Source of the DNA: Bifidobacterium sp. WK041_4_12
GTDB lineage: Bacteria > Actinomycetota > Actinomycetes > Actinomycetales > Bifidobacteriaceae
Assembly (NCBI RefSeq): GCF_041080795.1
Contig: NZ_CP129674.1
Coordinates: 1,922,001 to 1,986,000, forward strand
Direction: 5' to 3'
Length of the DNA: 64,000 bases
The position numbers and the translations under genes were made by a program. This document shows, piece by piece, positions 45,260 through 54,524 of the stretch. The notes beneath the pieces are model-generated. The model was not told the origin of the DNA. It saw nothing but the letters and a program-made list of their open reading frames with translations, and made no database searches. The number at the start of each line of letters is the position of its first letter. Positions within the stretch are counted from its first letter, which is position 1.

Positions 45260-46324
45260 TCATATCCTGTCGGCTGTGGAAAACGATATTACCAATGCCA
45301 AGCCAACGCATGCTGAGCTCATGACCATCAACAACCTTGTCACTCTTGGCAACCTCAGTGCCGCAGTAATTGCCGAGACAACCGCAGCGAAGGCACTTAA
45401 CAACAGTCCAGCCAGCGCCATCCATATAATCACGCTCATCAGCCTCTGATCGATGCAACTGTCAATCAGGCCTCCATTAGAATTTGAAGAAAAAGCCGGG
45501 CACAACTTCATACCTCTCATTCGAAACGTCGAATATTGTGAGCAAGACAGGTACCCCATCAGAACGACGAAGAACTGTGCAATCATGCCTTTCGGAATGC
45601 GCTCTTTCCAACGGCTCACAGGCAACGCAGCCGAGGAGTCATCGGCAATCCTCGTTTCGGTAAATCCTGTGTGCATGCGCTGCAGCGCAAAGGTCGCAAC
45701 CGAACATATGATTGCCCCAACGAATCCCCCAGAGATGGAAATCGAGCCGATCAGACTGAGTTGTGTAAACGATACGGATGCGAAACCGATCAGCAGGCCA
45801 TATGCCCAGGCTTGAGTGAAAGCCCCCATCAGCCTTATGACTCGTACCGTCACGAAGGCCAACAACCACCAGACCACAACAACGACCATCAAGACAAACT
45901 CGCCAGAGACTACCACTAGTGCGGCTACTGCGATGCATGAGAGAACGACGCAGAAAGTGTTGACCTTATCGACATAAGCGAACCGGCCGTCATGCTCCTT
46001 GGCAGAATTCCCAATCTGATTCAACCGTCGCAAGCTTTCAGCCGTATGCGTGAATGCGATGGCGATCAGAACCACACAGCATATGCAGGCCACGCTCACC
46101 GCAAGAAACCATGACGGTGCTGTGACACAGAGACCGTTCTCCCCTGTTTGCAAAGGTCGACTCCCAATCGCAGGACAATTCGGGTGCAGCATCTGCCCGC
46201 CCCAAATGGAAACATATAACGGAGAAAACGATGTTCCTGCCCCGACCAATGCCGAAATGACGGCCATCGCAACCATGGAAAACAGTAAACCAGATGGTCG
46301 GACTCCTCTTGCTTCTGAATTCAT
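45260..46324 (-). CDS. Unknown multi-span membrane protein
   Basis: A ~354-residue protein with about nine hydrophobic segments and no recognised motif. A Cys-containing loop (HPNCPAIGSRPLQTGENGLC) follows the first span and another (MKLCPAFSSNSNGGLIDSC) lies near the C-terminus, which suggests disulfide-bonded external loops. The start is uncertain: ATG at 46324 lacks a good ribosome site; GTG at 46387 is an in-frame alternative. Confidence 0.6.
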   Translation of the reverse strand: MNSEARGVRPSGLLFSMVAMAVISALVGAGTSFSPLYVSIWGGQMLHPNCPAIGSRPLQTGENGLCVTAPSWFLAVSVACICCVVLIAIAFTHTAESLRRLNQIGNSAKEHDGRFAYVDKVNTFCVVLSCIAVAALVVVSGEFVLMVVVVVWWLLAFVTVRVIRLMGAFTQAWAYGLLIGFASVSFTQLSLIGSISISGGFVGAIICSVATFALQRMHTGFTETRIADDSSAALPVSRWKERIPKGMIAQFFVVLMGYLSCSQYSTFRMRGMKLCPAFSSNSNGGLIDSCIDQRLMSVIIWMALAGLLLSAFAAVVSAITAALRLPRVTRLLMVMSSACVGLALVISFSTADRI

Positions 46325-46464
46325 TCTGATGTCTGATACCTTGTTTGTTGGAGCAACTTCTCTAGGCGTTGTCTTTCCCCTTCTCACATGCCGTCAGTGT
46401 ACGTCTCTTACGATTGCGCACATTTGCGTCTGCTTTCACAATTTCTGCATCACTTAACAGCGTT

Positions 46465-46803
46465 TTACACCTCAACGCCAAGGATTCTCAATTGCTCGTT
46501 GATTTTGGCTTCCAAATCAGCAATTTCGGCATTGTCTTGTTTGAGTTGTCTGTTCACTCCATCGATATCGATGGGTGGCTCTGCTTCAAAGGTATCGACG
46601 TAGCGGGGAATGTTGAGATTGAAATCGTTGTCTTCGATTTCTTTGAGCGTGGCAACGTGAGCGTATTTGTCAACGTCAACGCGATTACGATAGGTTTCGA
46701 TGATTTTGTCGATGTCAGATTGCTCATAATACTGGTATTCAGGCGCAGGACAACAAGACACACCTTTGTTATCAGCGTATGTGTTTGAACTGCTGCCATT
46801 CAT
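46465..46803 (-). pseudogene. hsdM: C-terminal remnant of a type I methyltransferase (HsdM)
   Basis: A 112-codon frame whose last ~90 residues match the C-terminus of type I restriction-modification M subunits: QSDIDKIIETYRNR, YAHVATLKEIEDNDFNLNIP, RYVDTFEAEPPIDI and the final coiled coil. The methylase core (DPPF/NPPY and SAM motifs) is absent, and no hsdS or hsdR is nearby. Read as a decayed fragment. Confidence 0.75.
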
Positions 46804-47118
46804 TTTCTAAGCTTGAACGCACGATGTTATGCAGACGTTCATCCTGAACACTGGTCGGCTGTTGCTATCGAACAATGATCAACGTTGCCGACACCGCTGT
46901 AATCAACGCCGCTGTAACGAACACGGGGCCAATGAGACATCTGCACAATGAACATCTGCATGATGGGCACCGAAACAACAATCATTAATGCGCATGATTA
47001 ATGCACACAGGCATCGGCGCAACAATCACTGATACAGCGGACAGCACTGAAGCAACGGACATCATTGATGCAACGGACAGCACCGGCGCAGACATCGACA
47101 TATCAAGAGGGGAAAGCA
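46804..47118. other. Intergenic region with degenerate ~24-27-bp repeats
   Basis: About 315 bases between the hsdM fragment and the dehydrogenase. From about 47030 to 47105 imperfect repeats of GCAACGGACA(G/T)CA recur. Earlier, CAACG(T/C)(T/C)GC-like motifs appear near 46880. No gene is supported. Confidence 0.5.
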
Positions 47119-48039
47119 ATGACAGGAACGAACACAAACGACAATACTCAGTCGACGAATATGACAGGCGAAGAACTCAGCAAGCAGAGGTTTCCTCAAC
47201 AGGCACAGAATGCGCCCGGCACGACAGCTGCAATGACACCGGAACCCGATCATGGAGAGTCCAGCTGGAAGGGTTTGAACCGTCTGGAAGGCAAGCGCGC
47301 GTTGATTACCGGCGGCGATTCGGGCATTGGCAGGGCGACGGCCGTAGCGTTTGCACGCGAAGGCGCGCATGTCGCGATTTCCTACCTTCCATCAGAAATC
47401 GAGGATGCACAGAGAACCCGAGAAATCATCGACATCGGCGGCAAGGGCGAATGCAAGATCTTCGAGACCGACATACGCGACGAAGCCAAGGCCCGCAAGC
47501 TTGTGGACGATGCAGCCGAGGCATTGGGCGGCTTGGACATCCTTGTCAACGATGCCGGCACGCAGCAAGGGCGACGACCTCAAGGCTTTGCAGATCTCAA
47601 GGGCGAGGAAATGCGAAACATCTTCGCCACCAATCTCCTGGGAACTTTCTATGTGACCCAGCAGGCACTCAACCACCTCAACGCAGGCTCGAGCATCATC
47701 AACGTCACTTCGATCCAGGCGTACGATCCTTCCGCAAACCTGGTTGACTATGCTGCAACCAAGGCGGCGCTCACCAACTTTACGGCCAATCTCGCCCAGC
47801 AGCTCGGCCCTCGAGGAATCCGCGTGAATGCCGTGGCACCTGGTCCAATCTGGACACCGCTTATCACGTCGACAATGCCTGCGGACAAGGTCGAGGATTT
47901 CGGAAAGAATACGCCTCTTGGCAGAGCAGGACAACCGTCCGAGCTGGCAGGTGCCATGGTCTTTCTTGCGAACAATGTCGAAGCATCGTTTGTGAGCGGA
48001 ACCGTGTTGGCAGTGACCGGAGGAGAGCCCATTTTTTAA
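47119..48039 (+). CDS. Short-chain dehydrogenase/reductase (general stress type)
   Basis: A 306-residue SDR with an N-terminal extension of ~50 residues (QRFPQQAQNAPGTTAAMTPEP), as in YdaD/YhdF-like stress proteins. Cofactor motif TGGDSGIG (64-71), NDAG, catalytic Ser198, Tyr211 and Lys215. AGAGGGGAAAG precedes the ATG. Substrate is unknown; NAD(P)-dependent. Confidence 0.9.
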   Translation: MTGTNTNDNTQSTNMTGEELSKQRFPQQAQNAPGTTAAMTPEPDHGESSWKGLNRLEGKRALITGGDSGIGRATAVAFAREGAHVAISYLPSEIEDAQRTREIIDIGGKGECKIFETDIRDEAKARKLVDDAAEALGGLDILVNDAGTQQGRRPQGFADLKGEEMRNIFATNLLGTFYVTQQALNHLNAGSSIINVTSIQAYDPSANLVDYAATKAALTNFTANLAQQLGPRGIRVNAVAPGPIWTPLITSTMPADKVEDFGKNTPLGRAGQPSELAGAMVFLANNVEASFVSGTVLAVTGGEPIF

Positions 48040-48291
48040 CACACCACCTCATGCACTGTCTCAACACTGTTGAGGACGCCACGCCTCGGGCACTCAATCA
48101 CGTTGATGGTGAACAACATCCAGTTTCCGTTGCGTTCCCGTTGAAAGCGGCAACGCAACGGCTATACTGCGATGCAGCGGGAAATGTCGATTGTGCGCAA
48201 TGCGTCAGCTGGGAGACACTGCACGGCGCGTGCCAAGCATTTTCTGCAGCGTCCAGATTACCGATCACATTAACGATCACATTGGAGGTTA
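48040..48291. other. Intergenic region with two inverted repeats
   Basis: CTCAACA-C-TGTTGAG (48060-48074) is a short perfect inverted repeat after the dehydrogenase. CCGTTGCG/CGCAACGG (48127-48134 and 48154-48161) is a second stem. The former may be an operator. No gene is seen. Confidence 0.4.
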
Positions 48292-49662
48292 ATGAGAAGC
48301 ATGGCACAGGCAACCAGCGAGAAGACACATGCAGAACAGACGGATTTTCTTCACCATCTTTTCGTACCGGTTTACATGCCTGCCATCGTATTTGCAACCG
48401 GAGAGGGATCTCTTATCCCCATCGTTCCCCTTACTGCCAAGGCGTTGGGAGCCAATCTTGCAACCGCAGGCATCATATCTGGACTCCTGATGATTGGAGT
48501 GGTGCTTGGCGATGTGTCCAGCGGCTTCATCGTCAACAAATGGGGTGAGACCGTTGCCATGCGCATCGCTGCAATACTTGCCATCGTCTCTGCAATTTTC
48601 TGCTGGCATGCCCCGAATCTGGTCGTTCTGGCGGCAGGCGTGCTGGTTATCGGCATTGCATCCGCCACATTCAATCTTGCACGACATGCATTTCTCACGG
48701 CCTGGACTCCGCCTTGGTACCGGGCGCGGGCCATGTCGATGTTGGGCGGTACGACGCGAATCGGCTATTTCGTAGGGCCGTTCCTTGCTTCACCGGTCAT
48801 CGCCTTGGCGGGATCACGTAGCGTGTATTGGATTCACGTCGTGGCTTGCCTGACCGTTCTGGTCATCCTTCAGGTCACTCCCGACCCCGAAAAGCTGCTG
48901 TCCGCCAACAAGGCTCGTGCTGAACGGAACAGGAGCGGTGCACGTGTCGAGAAGACGAATGCTCATGACGCAGGCCACATCGCTCTTTCACACGTCACAC
49001 CACAAGGCATCATCGAAAGCGGAAACTCCGAGCCCGATACGGACACCACAAGGGTATCTGCCATGATGCGCAGGCTGATGCGCTTCCCCGTGATCAGATA
49101 TGGCTCCATCCTATGCCGCATGGGCACTGCGGCTGGCATATTGCAGATGATGCGCGCATCTCGCCAGGTCATTCTGCCACTCTGGGGTGTCCAACTCAAC
49201 ATCTCTGCACCACATATAGCCCTCATCATGGGCGTCGCCGGTGCCGTGGATCTCTCGCTCTTCTATACATCCGGCCAGATCATGGACCGCTTCGGCCGTC
49301 GCTGGGCTGCAGTTCCAGTGCTGGTAGGAATAAGTCTGGGGCACCTTCTCATGCCGTTGGCCAGGGTGGAATGGGCCTATGTCTGCGTTGCGATTCTGAT
49401 ATCGGTTGCCAATGGACTCGGCAGTGGCATCGTCATGACGCTGGGAGCAGATTTGGCGGCGCGCTATGCGCCTAACAACATGCCAAGTTTTCTCAGCGGC
49501 TGGAGGATGTCTACGGATTCAGGCTCGGCTGCCGGTCCACTCGCCATCTCGGGCATGACAGCGCTATCCGGTCTCTGGTCCGCAGCAGTCCTGATGGGCT
49601 GTATCGGTCTGATCGGCGCCTTCATGATGCAACGCTTCATTCCCCGTTTCATCGGCAAGTGA
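48292..49662 (+). CDS. MFS transporter
   Basis: A 456-residue major facilitator with about 12 spans. Seen: GEGSLIPIVPLTAKALGAN in helix 1, GDVSSGFIVNKWGETVAMR in loop 2-3, and a long central loop (~residues 205-260). Substrate is unknown. GGAGG lies four bases before the ATG at 48292; an ATG at 48301 is also possible. A LysR gene follows 63 bases later on the same strand. Confidence 0.83.
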   Translation: MRSMAQATSEKTHAEQTDFLHHLFVPVYMPAIVFATGEGSLIPIVPLTAKALGANLATAGIISGLLMIGVVLGDVSSGFIVNKWGETVAMRIAAILAIVSAIFCWHAPNLVVLAAGVLVIGIASATFNLARHAFLTAWTPPWYRARAMSMLGGTTRIGYFVGPFLASPVIALAGSRSVYWIHVVACLTVLVILQVTPDPEKLLSANKARAERNRSGARVEKTNAHDAGHIALSHVTPQGIIESGNSEPDTDTTRVSAMMRRLMRFPVIRYGSILCRMGTAAGILQMMRASRQVILPLWGVQLNISAPHIALIMGVAGAVDLSLFYTSGQIMDRFGRRWAAVPVLVGISLGHLLMPLARVEWAYVCVAILISVANGLGSGIVMTLGADLAARYAPNNMPSFLSGWRMSTDSGSAAGPLAISGMTALSGLWSAAVLMGCIGLIGAFMMQRFIPRFIGK

Positions 49663-49725
49663 CAATACAGCAATAGGATTGTTTCAACATCGACGACCTA
49701 GCTGGGCACATGAAGGAGACAGAAC

Positions 49726-50673
49726 ATGAACGCATCGTTGAATCCTCAGTCATTGGTCACGCTATGGCATATCGAGCAATACAACTCATTCTCTGCAACG
49801 GCAAAGGCGCTTGGATGGTCACAGCCTGCCATCAGCCAGCAGATCAAGAAGCTTGAGGCGCAGACCAATGCAAAGCTTGTCATGCGAACATCGCATGGCG
49901 TTGAACTCACGGCAACGGGAACGATGCTGGCTCGATACGGCGAGGCGATATCCGAGCGTCTGGAATCGGCATCGCGTGAAGTCAAGGATTATCGGCAGCA
50001 GCATTTCACGCATCTCCATCTTGTTGCTCCCCCTTCGATCTGCTCGACCATTGCTGCACGTTCGATAGCCAATCTGAGCCTGTTCACGAATATCGAGCTC
50101 AGTCTGATTCAGCTCGAACCCCCGGAAGCTCTCGACCAGATATCGCACGGAAAAGTCGATGCAGCAGTGGTATTCCGTTATCGTGCAATCCCCAATTTTC
50201 TTGACATCAACGATGATCTTAGCTTCGATTCATTGGGATTCGATCCGATGCGACTGCTCGTTCGCAGCGAAAACCCGATAGCGAAGAACTATCGCAACAA
50301 TCGGCAGGCGATCAACCTATCCGTCGCGCAAGACGAGCGTTGGATAGCAGGATGCGAAACCTGCCGGGCCAATCTCGTGAAACTGGCATCTCGCTCAGGC
50401 TTCAAACCAGACATTCGCCATGAAACAGACGATTATTGGGCAACGCAGAACCTCGTTGAGGTGGGCATGGGGGTATCACTGGTCCCCGAACTTGACATAC
50501 ATATCAATCTTCAACCGGATTTGCAAGCATGCCCGCTTCAGGATGAATTCGCATACCGCGAAATCGGCATCGTGACGCGAAAGGACGATCACCGCCCTGC
50601 TCTAGAGCCGATGATCAAGGAACTGAAGCGCACGGCATCGAAATATCTCAGTCCGACCGTTTCACCGAAATAG
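49726..50673 (+). CDS. LysR-family transcriptional regulator
   Basis: A 315-residue LysR regulator. The N-terminal helix-turn-helix (SFSATAKALGWSQPAISQQIKKLE) is complete and the C-terminal effector domain follows (LHLVAPPSICSTIAARSI, VEVGMGVSLVPEL). GAAGGAGA precedes the ATG. It may act on the upstream MFS gene or the downstream C-S lyase. Confidence 0.9.
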   Translation: MNASLNPQSLVTLWHIEQYNSFSATAKALGWSQPAISQQIKKLEAQTNAKLVMRTSHGVELTATGTMLARYGEAISERLESASREVKDYRQQHFTHLHLVAPPSICSTIAARSIANLSLFTNIELSLIQLEPPEALDQISHGKVDAAVVFRYRAIPNFLDINDDLSFDSLGFDPMRLLVRSENPIAKNYRNNRQAINLSVAQDERWIAGCETCRANLVKLASRSGFKPDIRHETDDYWATQNLVEVGMGVSLVPELDIHINLQPDLQACPLQDEFAYREIGIVTRKDDHRPALEPMIKELKRTASKYLSPTVSPK

Positions 50674-50714
50674 GCAGATTCACCAAACTAGGCAGTTTCA
50701 CCTAGCCAGGCAGA
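50661..50714. repeat. Three 18-bp tandem repeats at the LysR stop codon
   Basis: Units TTCACCGAAATAGGCAGA, TTCACCAAACTAGGCAGT and TTCACCTAGCCAGGCAGA run from 50661 to 50714. The stop TAG (50671-50673) is inside the first unit. Confidence 0.82.
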
Positions 50715-50809
50715 TAGCATCATTGTGAGCCATTCGATAAGCAAGCTTATGAACACGATTACCATATCGATGAGCCAGAGCGTTGAGCGATGCGCAACGC
50801 TTGACGACA

Positions 50810-52057
50810 ATGGGACTCATGAGAACAGAAACCATCGATCATTCCCAACTCACCCAACAGTCCTTGACAGATTTCGACTCTGCGAAGATCGACGCCACAA
50901 CCATGGAAGAACTGCAAAACGTAGGTTCCGATAAGTGGACCAGATATGCAGGCTGCATTGGTGCATTCATCGCCGAGATGGACTATGGCCTGGCTCCATG
51001 CGTTACCAATGCAATCAAGGAGGCATCAGACCATAACCGTCTGGGCTACATTCCCGATCCGTGGAAGAAAAGGGTTGCAAGCTCGTGTGCCGCATGGCAG
51101 CAGCGTTACGGCTGGGATGTGAACCCCGCCTGCATCCGACCGGTGCCCGACGTGCTGGAAGCTTTCGAAATCTTCCTCCGTGAGATAGTCGGATCCGGCA
51201 ATTCCGTAGTCGTCCCCACGCCTGCTTACATGCCGTTTCTCAGCGTCCCTCAGCTCTATGGTGTGAAGCTGCTTGAGATTCCGATGATTCGCGAGGCGAC
51301 TGAAACCGTGACCGAAGGCGCATGGTCATTCGATTTCGACGCCATCGAACAAGCCTTTGCAGATGGCTGCCACGCTTTCGTTCTATGCAATCCGCATAAC
51401 CCGATCGGCAAGGTGCTCACGCGCGACGAAATGCTGAAGCTCTCGGATTTGGCAGCAAAATATGACGTCCGCATCTTCTCCGATGAAATTCACGCACCCT
51501 TCGCATACGGCCAGAACAGGCACGTGCCCTTCGCCTCCATCAACGGGCAGACAGCGATGCAGGCTTTCACCTCGACATCCGCCTCGAAGTCCTTCAACAT
51601 TCCGGGCACCAAGTGTGCACAGGTCATTCTCACCAATCCGAACGATTATGAGATGTGGATGCAGCGCGCGCAATGGTCAGAACACCAGACCGCAACCATC
51701 GGCGCCATAGCGACAACCGCCGCCTACGAAGGTGGTGCCGCATGGTTCGAAGGCGTTCTGCACTACATTCAGCGCAACATCGCTCTGGTCAACACGGAAA
51801 TGAGCACCAGATTCTCGCATGTGGGATACATCAAGCCCGAAGGCACCTACATCGCTTGGCTTGACTTCTCACCCTTGCATCTGGATGACCCAGCCAGCTA
51901 CTTCCTCAAGAAGGCCAATGTAGCTCTTACCGACGGCCGTGAATGTGGCACGGTTGGTGCAGGCTGCGTTCGCATGAACTTTGCGATGCCCTATCCACTG
52001 CTCGAAGAGTGCTTCAACCGCATGTTCAACGCGCTCCATGCAGACGGAATCATCTAA
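50810..52057 (+). CDS. patB: PatB/MalY-type C-S lyase aminotransferase
   Basis: A ~415-residue fold-type I PLP enzyme of the MalY/PatB cystathionine beta-lyase group. The Schiff-base Lys is in TSTSASKSFNIPG; FVLCNPHNPIGKVLTRDE and IFSDEIHAPFAYG match the family. Likely role: beta-elimination of cystathionine or cysteine conjugates. The start is uncertain (TTG 50783, ATG 50810, ATG 50819). An AGCGTTG/CAACGCT inverted repeat lies at 50779-50801. Confidence 0.87.
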   Translation: MGLMRTETIDHSQLTQQSLTDFDSAKIDATTMEELQNVGSDKWTRYAGCIGAFIAEMDYGLAPCVTNAIKEASDHNRLGYIPDPWKKRVASSCAAWQQRYGWDVNPACIRPVPDVLEAFEIFLREIVGSGNSVVVPTPAYMPFLSVPQLYGVKLLEIPMIREATETVTEGAWSFDFDAIEQAFADGCHAFVLCNPHNPIGKVLTRDEMLKLSDLAAKYDVRIFSDEIHAPFAYGQNRHVPFASINGQTAMQAFTSTSASKSFNIPGTKCAQVILTNPNDYEMWMQRAQWSEHQTATIGAIATTAAYEGGAAWFEGVLHYIQRNIALVNTEMSTRFSHVGYIKPEGTYIAWLDFSPLHLDDPASYFLKKANVALTDGRECGTVGAGCVRMNFAMPYPLLEECFNRMFNALHADGII

Positions 52058-52080
52058 GCAAGCCAGTTCTGCTCACTCCT

Positions 52081-52115
52081 GCCTCTTCCCGTGCCCGGGA
52101 AGAGGCATTTTCATT
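52081..52115 (+). terminator. Terminator after patB
   Basis: GCCTCTTCCC (52081-52090) pairs with GGGAAGAGGC (52097-52106), followed by ATTTTCATT. It lies 24 bases after the patB stop. Confidence 0.85.
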
Positions 52116-52173
52116 GCTCGCATGCCGTTCACAGCATCGATCATTACTGCCAAAGCATTTATACAAACATATA

Positions 52174-52210
52174 TTTGCATATTTTTCTTTGCAGAGGTAT
52201 CTTTGCATAT
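52174..52210 (+). promoter_or_regulatory. Direct repeats of TTTGCATAT before the second regulator
   Basis: TTTGCATAT occurs at 52174-52182 and 52202-52210, the second abutting the ATG at 52211, in a strongly A+T-rich promoter-like stretch. They are candidate regulator sites. No close Shine-Dalgarno is visible. Confidence 0.45.
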
Positions 52211-52855
52211 ATGAAATCATCAGAAGATTTGGGAAACACCGCAACGAAGACTTCGACTCCCACTCCAGAGCAGTTGAGGGCGCTCACCCATCCGATTCGT
52301 TTGCGTCTCTTGGGCTTATTGAGAATCAACGGGTCAGCCACCGCAACCGATCTTGCCCGCATGACCAAGCTCAACACCGGTTCGACAAGCTATCATTTAC
52401 GCATCCTTGCCAAATATGGCTTCATTGAAAGAGACACGGAGCTTTCTTCTGGCCGCAAGTTATTTTGGAAAGCCAAGCAGCTTTACACCACCATCGAGGA
52501 TCCCTCGCCAGATTCGGCTGATGTCGAGAACAAGCTCGATGCTGCAGGTGCCTTCATGCAGGTTGCGGCAGCTGAAACAACCCGCCAGATATTGCAAGCA
52601 GCAAGTGATTGGCGCACGATGGATTCGACATGGCAGGAAGCCACGACCATGAGCGACTACGCAATGATGCTCACGGCGCACGAGGCGAATGACATCGCCA
52701 AACAGGTGCAGGGCATTCTCCTTGCCGCCATGCAGAAGCACCCGCTGATTCAGCCGGGCATGAAGCAGACTGCACAGCAAGCATCCGATCCACAGAGGAA
52801 AGCAGTAGCGATGCAATTCCACCTCTTCCCCATAGCTCAGGACTTGCTGAAATGA
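52211..52855 (+). CDS. ArsR/HTH_20-like winged-helix regulator
   Basis: A 214-residue regulator resembling the one at 22141: LRALTHPIRLRLLGLLRING, MTKLNTGSTSYHLRILAKYG and GRKLFWKA form the winged helix, then a helical C-terminal domain. It is coupled by ATGA overlap to an MFS gene. The start at 52211 is chosen because upstream codons are A+T-rich promoter-like DNA. Confidence 0.82.
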   Translation: MKSSEDLGNTATKTSTPTPEQLRALTHPIRLRLLGLLRINGSATATDLARMTKLNTGSTSYHLRILAKYGFIERDTELSSGRKLFWKAKQLYTTIEDPSPDSADVENKLDAAGAFMQVAAAETTRQILQAASDWRTMDSTWQEATTMSDYAMMLTAHEANDIAKQVQGILLAAMQKHPLIQPGMKQTAQQASDPQRKAVAMQFHLFPIAQDLLK

Positions 52856-54402
52856 AAGAATCAATCAGCAACAAGACCCATCGACTGACCAATGGCATCT
52901 CGTGGTCGTGGCAGCATCCGCACATCGATCACCGCTACATGGTGCTGGGTGCCTGGCTGTGCTCGGATATCGTCTCACTGTTTGGCAGTACGCTCAGCAG
53001 CCTTGCCGTGCCATGGATGGTGTTGAATCTGACACATAATACCGTTGCAACTGGCATTGTCAGCGCAGTTCAGCTTGGGATGCTCGTCGTTGCCAATCTG
53101 CTGTGCGGTCCATTGATCGACAAGCTCGGTCCAACGCGCATATCAGTGACATGCGATTGCATCAGCGCCGCATTCATCGCACTGGTGCCGGTGATGTGGT
53201 TTGCGCACTTGTTCTCGATTCCACTGCTGATTGGCGTGGTTGCCGTAGTCGGCACCATGCGAGGCCCTTCCAATAATGCAAAAGACATTCTCTCGCCAAG
53301 CATCGCTGCCTTCAGCAAGCAGGCCATGGAAAGAATCACCGGTCTTGCAAGCACCACAAGCCATCTGGCTGGCACGATTGGTTCGGCGCTCGGCGGTGTG
53401 ATCGTTGGTCTCATCGGCGGGCCATACGCTTTGGCCTTCACCTCTCTGGCGCTGTTATGCGGAGCAGGCATGATTGGCTTCATTGTTCGTCCTGCGTTGC
53501 TTGCTGACAGTTCAATCGTCGCATCCTTGAAAAAGACAGCGCAAGCAGACGAAACCGATGACGCATCTTCTGCCATGCAAAGCCGACACATGAAGTCTCC
53601 AGACCAGCCAGCCAACAGTCGGGCAGAACAGACGCATTCCATGACTCTGCCTCATCAGCTTGGTCTGCATATTCGTGCGTATATACGCAATATTGGCGAT
53701 GGGTGGAAGGTATTGATCGCCGTTCCCGTGCTTCTTGGCTATGCCCTCATTCCAGCGGTCACCAATATGCTTGATGTCGCCTGGACCGATGTGCTCGCTC
53801 CGGCCTGGGTGCTCAACCAGCATCATGGCTCAGCTTCACTGGGTTTGCTCTTCGCGTCTCTTTCGCTTCCGGCGCTCGTCGGCAGCACCATTGCGACCAT
53901 CATCGCAGAGCGTCTGCCTCGCTTCCCCGTTATGGTCATCGGATATCTGCTCGTCGGCTTCCCTCGATATCTGGTGATGGCCCTGAACGCACCGATGCCG
54001 GTGATTCTGACCGTCATTGCCATAGGCGGCTTTGGTTCAGGGTTTCTCAACCCGATCTTCGGAGCAGTCATGTATGAAAGAATCCCAGTCAAGGCGCGAG
54101 GCAAGGTTATTTCTCTCACCAGTGCGATGATCTGGGGTCTGATGCCGCTAGGGTCGCTTATCGGTGGCTTCTCTTCTCATCTTCTTGGTCTGAATCTGAC
54201 GCTCGCAATTCTTGGTTCCACATATCTTGTCATGACGCTGCTGCCCGTCTTCATTCCTGCGCTGCACCATATCGAGCGGCCGGAGCGGGGTGCGCTGGTC
54301 GCGGATATCGCGGAGGACGCTCAAACCGCCACAGCCGAAGTTGCAGACAGCAGAGTCACAAACAACAGTGTTACAAACAATATAGGCACAGACGAATCGT
54401 GA
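52852..54402 (+). CDS. MFS transporter coupled to the regulator
   Basis: A 516-residue major facilitator, starting in the regulator stop. About 12 spans (GAWLCSDIVSLFGSTLSSLA, CGPLIDKLGPTRISV), with a long hydrophilic central loop (~residues 222-275). The C-terminal ~40 residues are hydrophilic and contain NNSVTNNIGTDES-like repeats. Probably an exporter under the adjacent regulator. Confidence 0.83.
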   Translation: MKESISNKTHRLTNGISWSWQHPHIDHRYMVLGAWLCSDIVSLFGSTLSSLAVPWMVLNLTHNTVATGIVSAVQLGMLVVANLLCGPLIDKLGPTRISVTCDCISAAFIALVPVMWFAHLFSIPLLIGVVAVVGTMRGPSNNAKDILSPSIAAFSKQAMERITGLASTTSHLAGTIGSALGGVIVGLIGGPYALAFTSLALLCGAGMIGFIVRPALLADSSIVASLKKTAQADETDDASSAMQSRHMKSPDQPANSRAEQTHSMTLPHQLGLHIRAYIRNIGDGWKVLIAVPVLLGYALIPAVTNMLDVAWTDVLAPAWVLNQHHGSASLGLLFASLSLPALVGSTIATIIAERLPRFPVMVIGYLLVGFPRYLVMALNAPMPVILTVIAIGGFGSGFLNPIFGAVMYERIPVKARGKVISLTSAMIWGLMPLGSLIGGFSSHLLGLNLTLAILGSTYLVMTLLPVFIPALHHIERPERGALVADIAEDAQTATAEVADSRVTNNSVTNNIGTDES

Positions 54403-54429
54403 CATTCAGCATCGTGGCATGCATTGAAA

Positions 54430-54462
54430 AGGACAGCCACCGTAACCAGTGACTGCCCTTAT
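54430..54462 (-). terminator. Terminator of the ribokinase operon
   Basis: AAGGACAGCCAC and GTGACTGCCCTT form a stem with two mismatches on the plus strand that become G-U pairs in the minus-strand RNA, supporting minus-strand use. It lies about 55 bases after the ribokinase stop. It may also end the converging MFS transcript. Confidence 0.6.
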
Positions 54463-54481
54463 CATGTTTCCCATCAAGGCC

Positions 54482-54524
54482 TGACGTAAACCATCATGAC
54501 GTCAATATCTTGACGTCAATGGTT
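54482..54524. repeat. Three 14-15-bp tandem repeats at the ribokinase stop
   Basis: TGACGTAAACCATCA, TGACGTCAATATCT and TGACGTCAATGGTT run in tandem from 54482 to 54524. The ribokinase stop (54516-54518) is inside the last unit. TGACGTCA is itself palindromic. Confidence 0.75.

Noticed and set aside
47001..47747. Frame starting upstream of the short-chain dehydrogenase in another phase
   Set aside because: After the repeat region it runs out of frame through the dehydrogenase and becomes Arg/His/Cys-rich; the true gene has a good ribosome site and full motifs.
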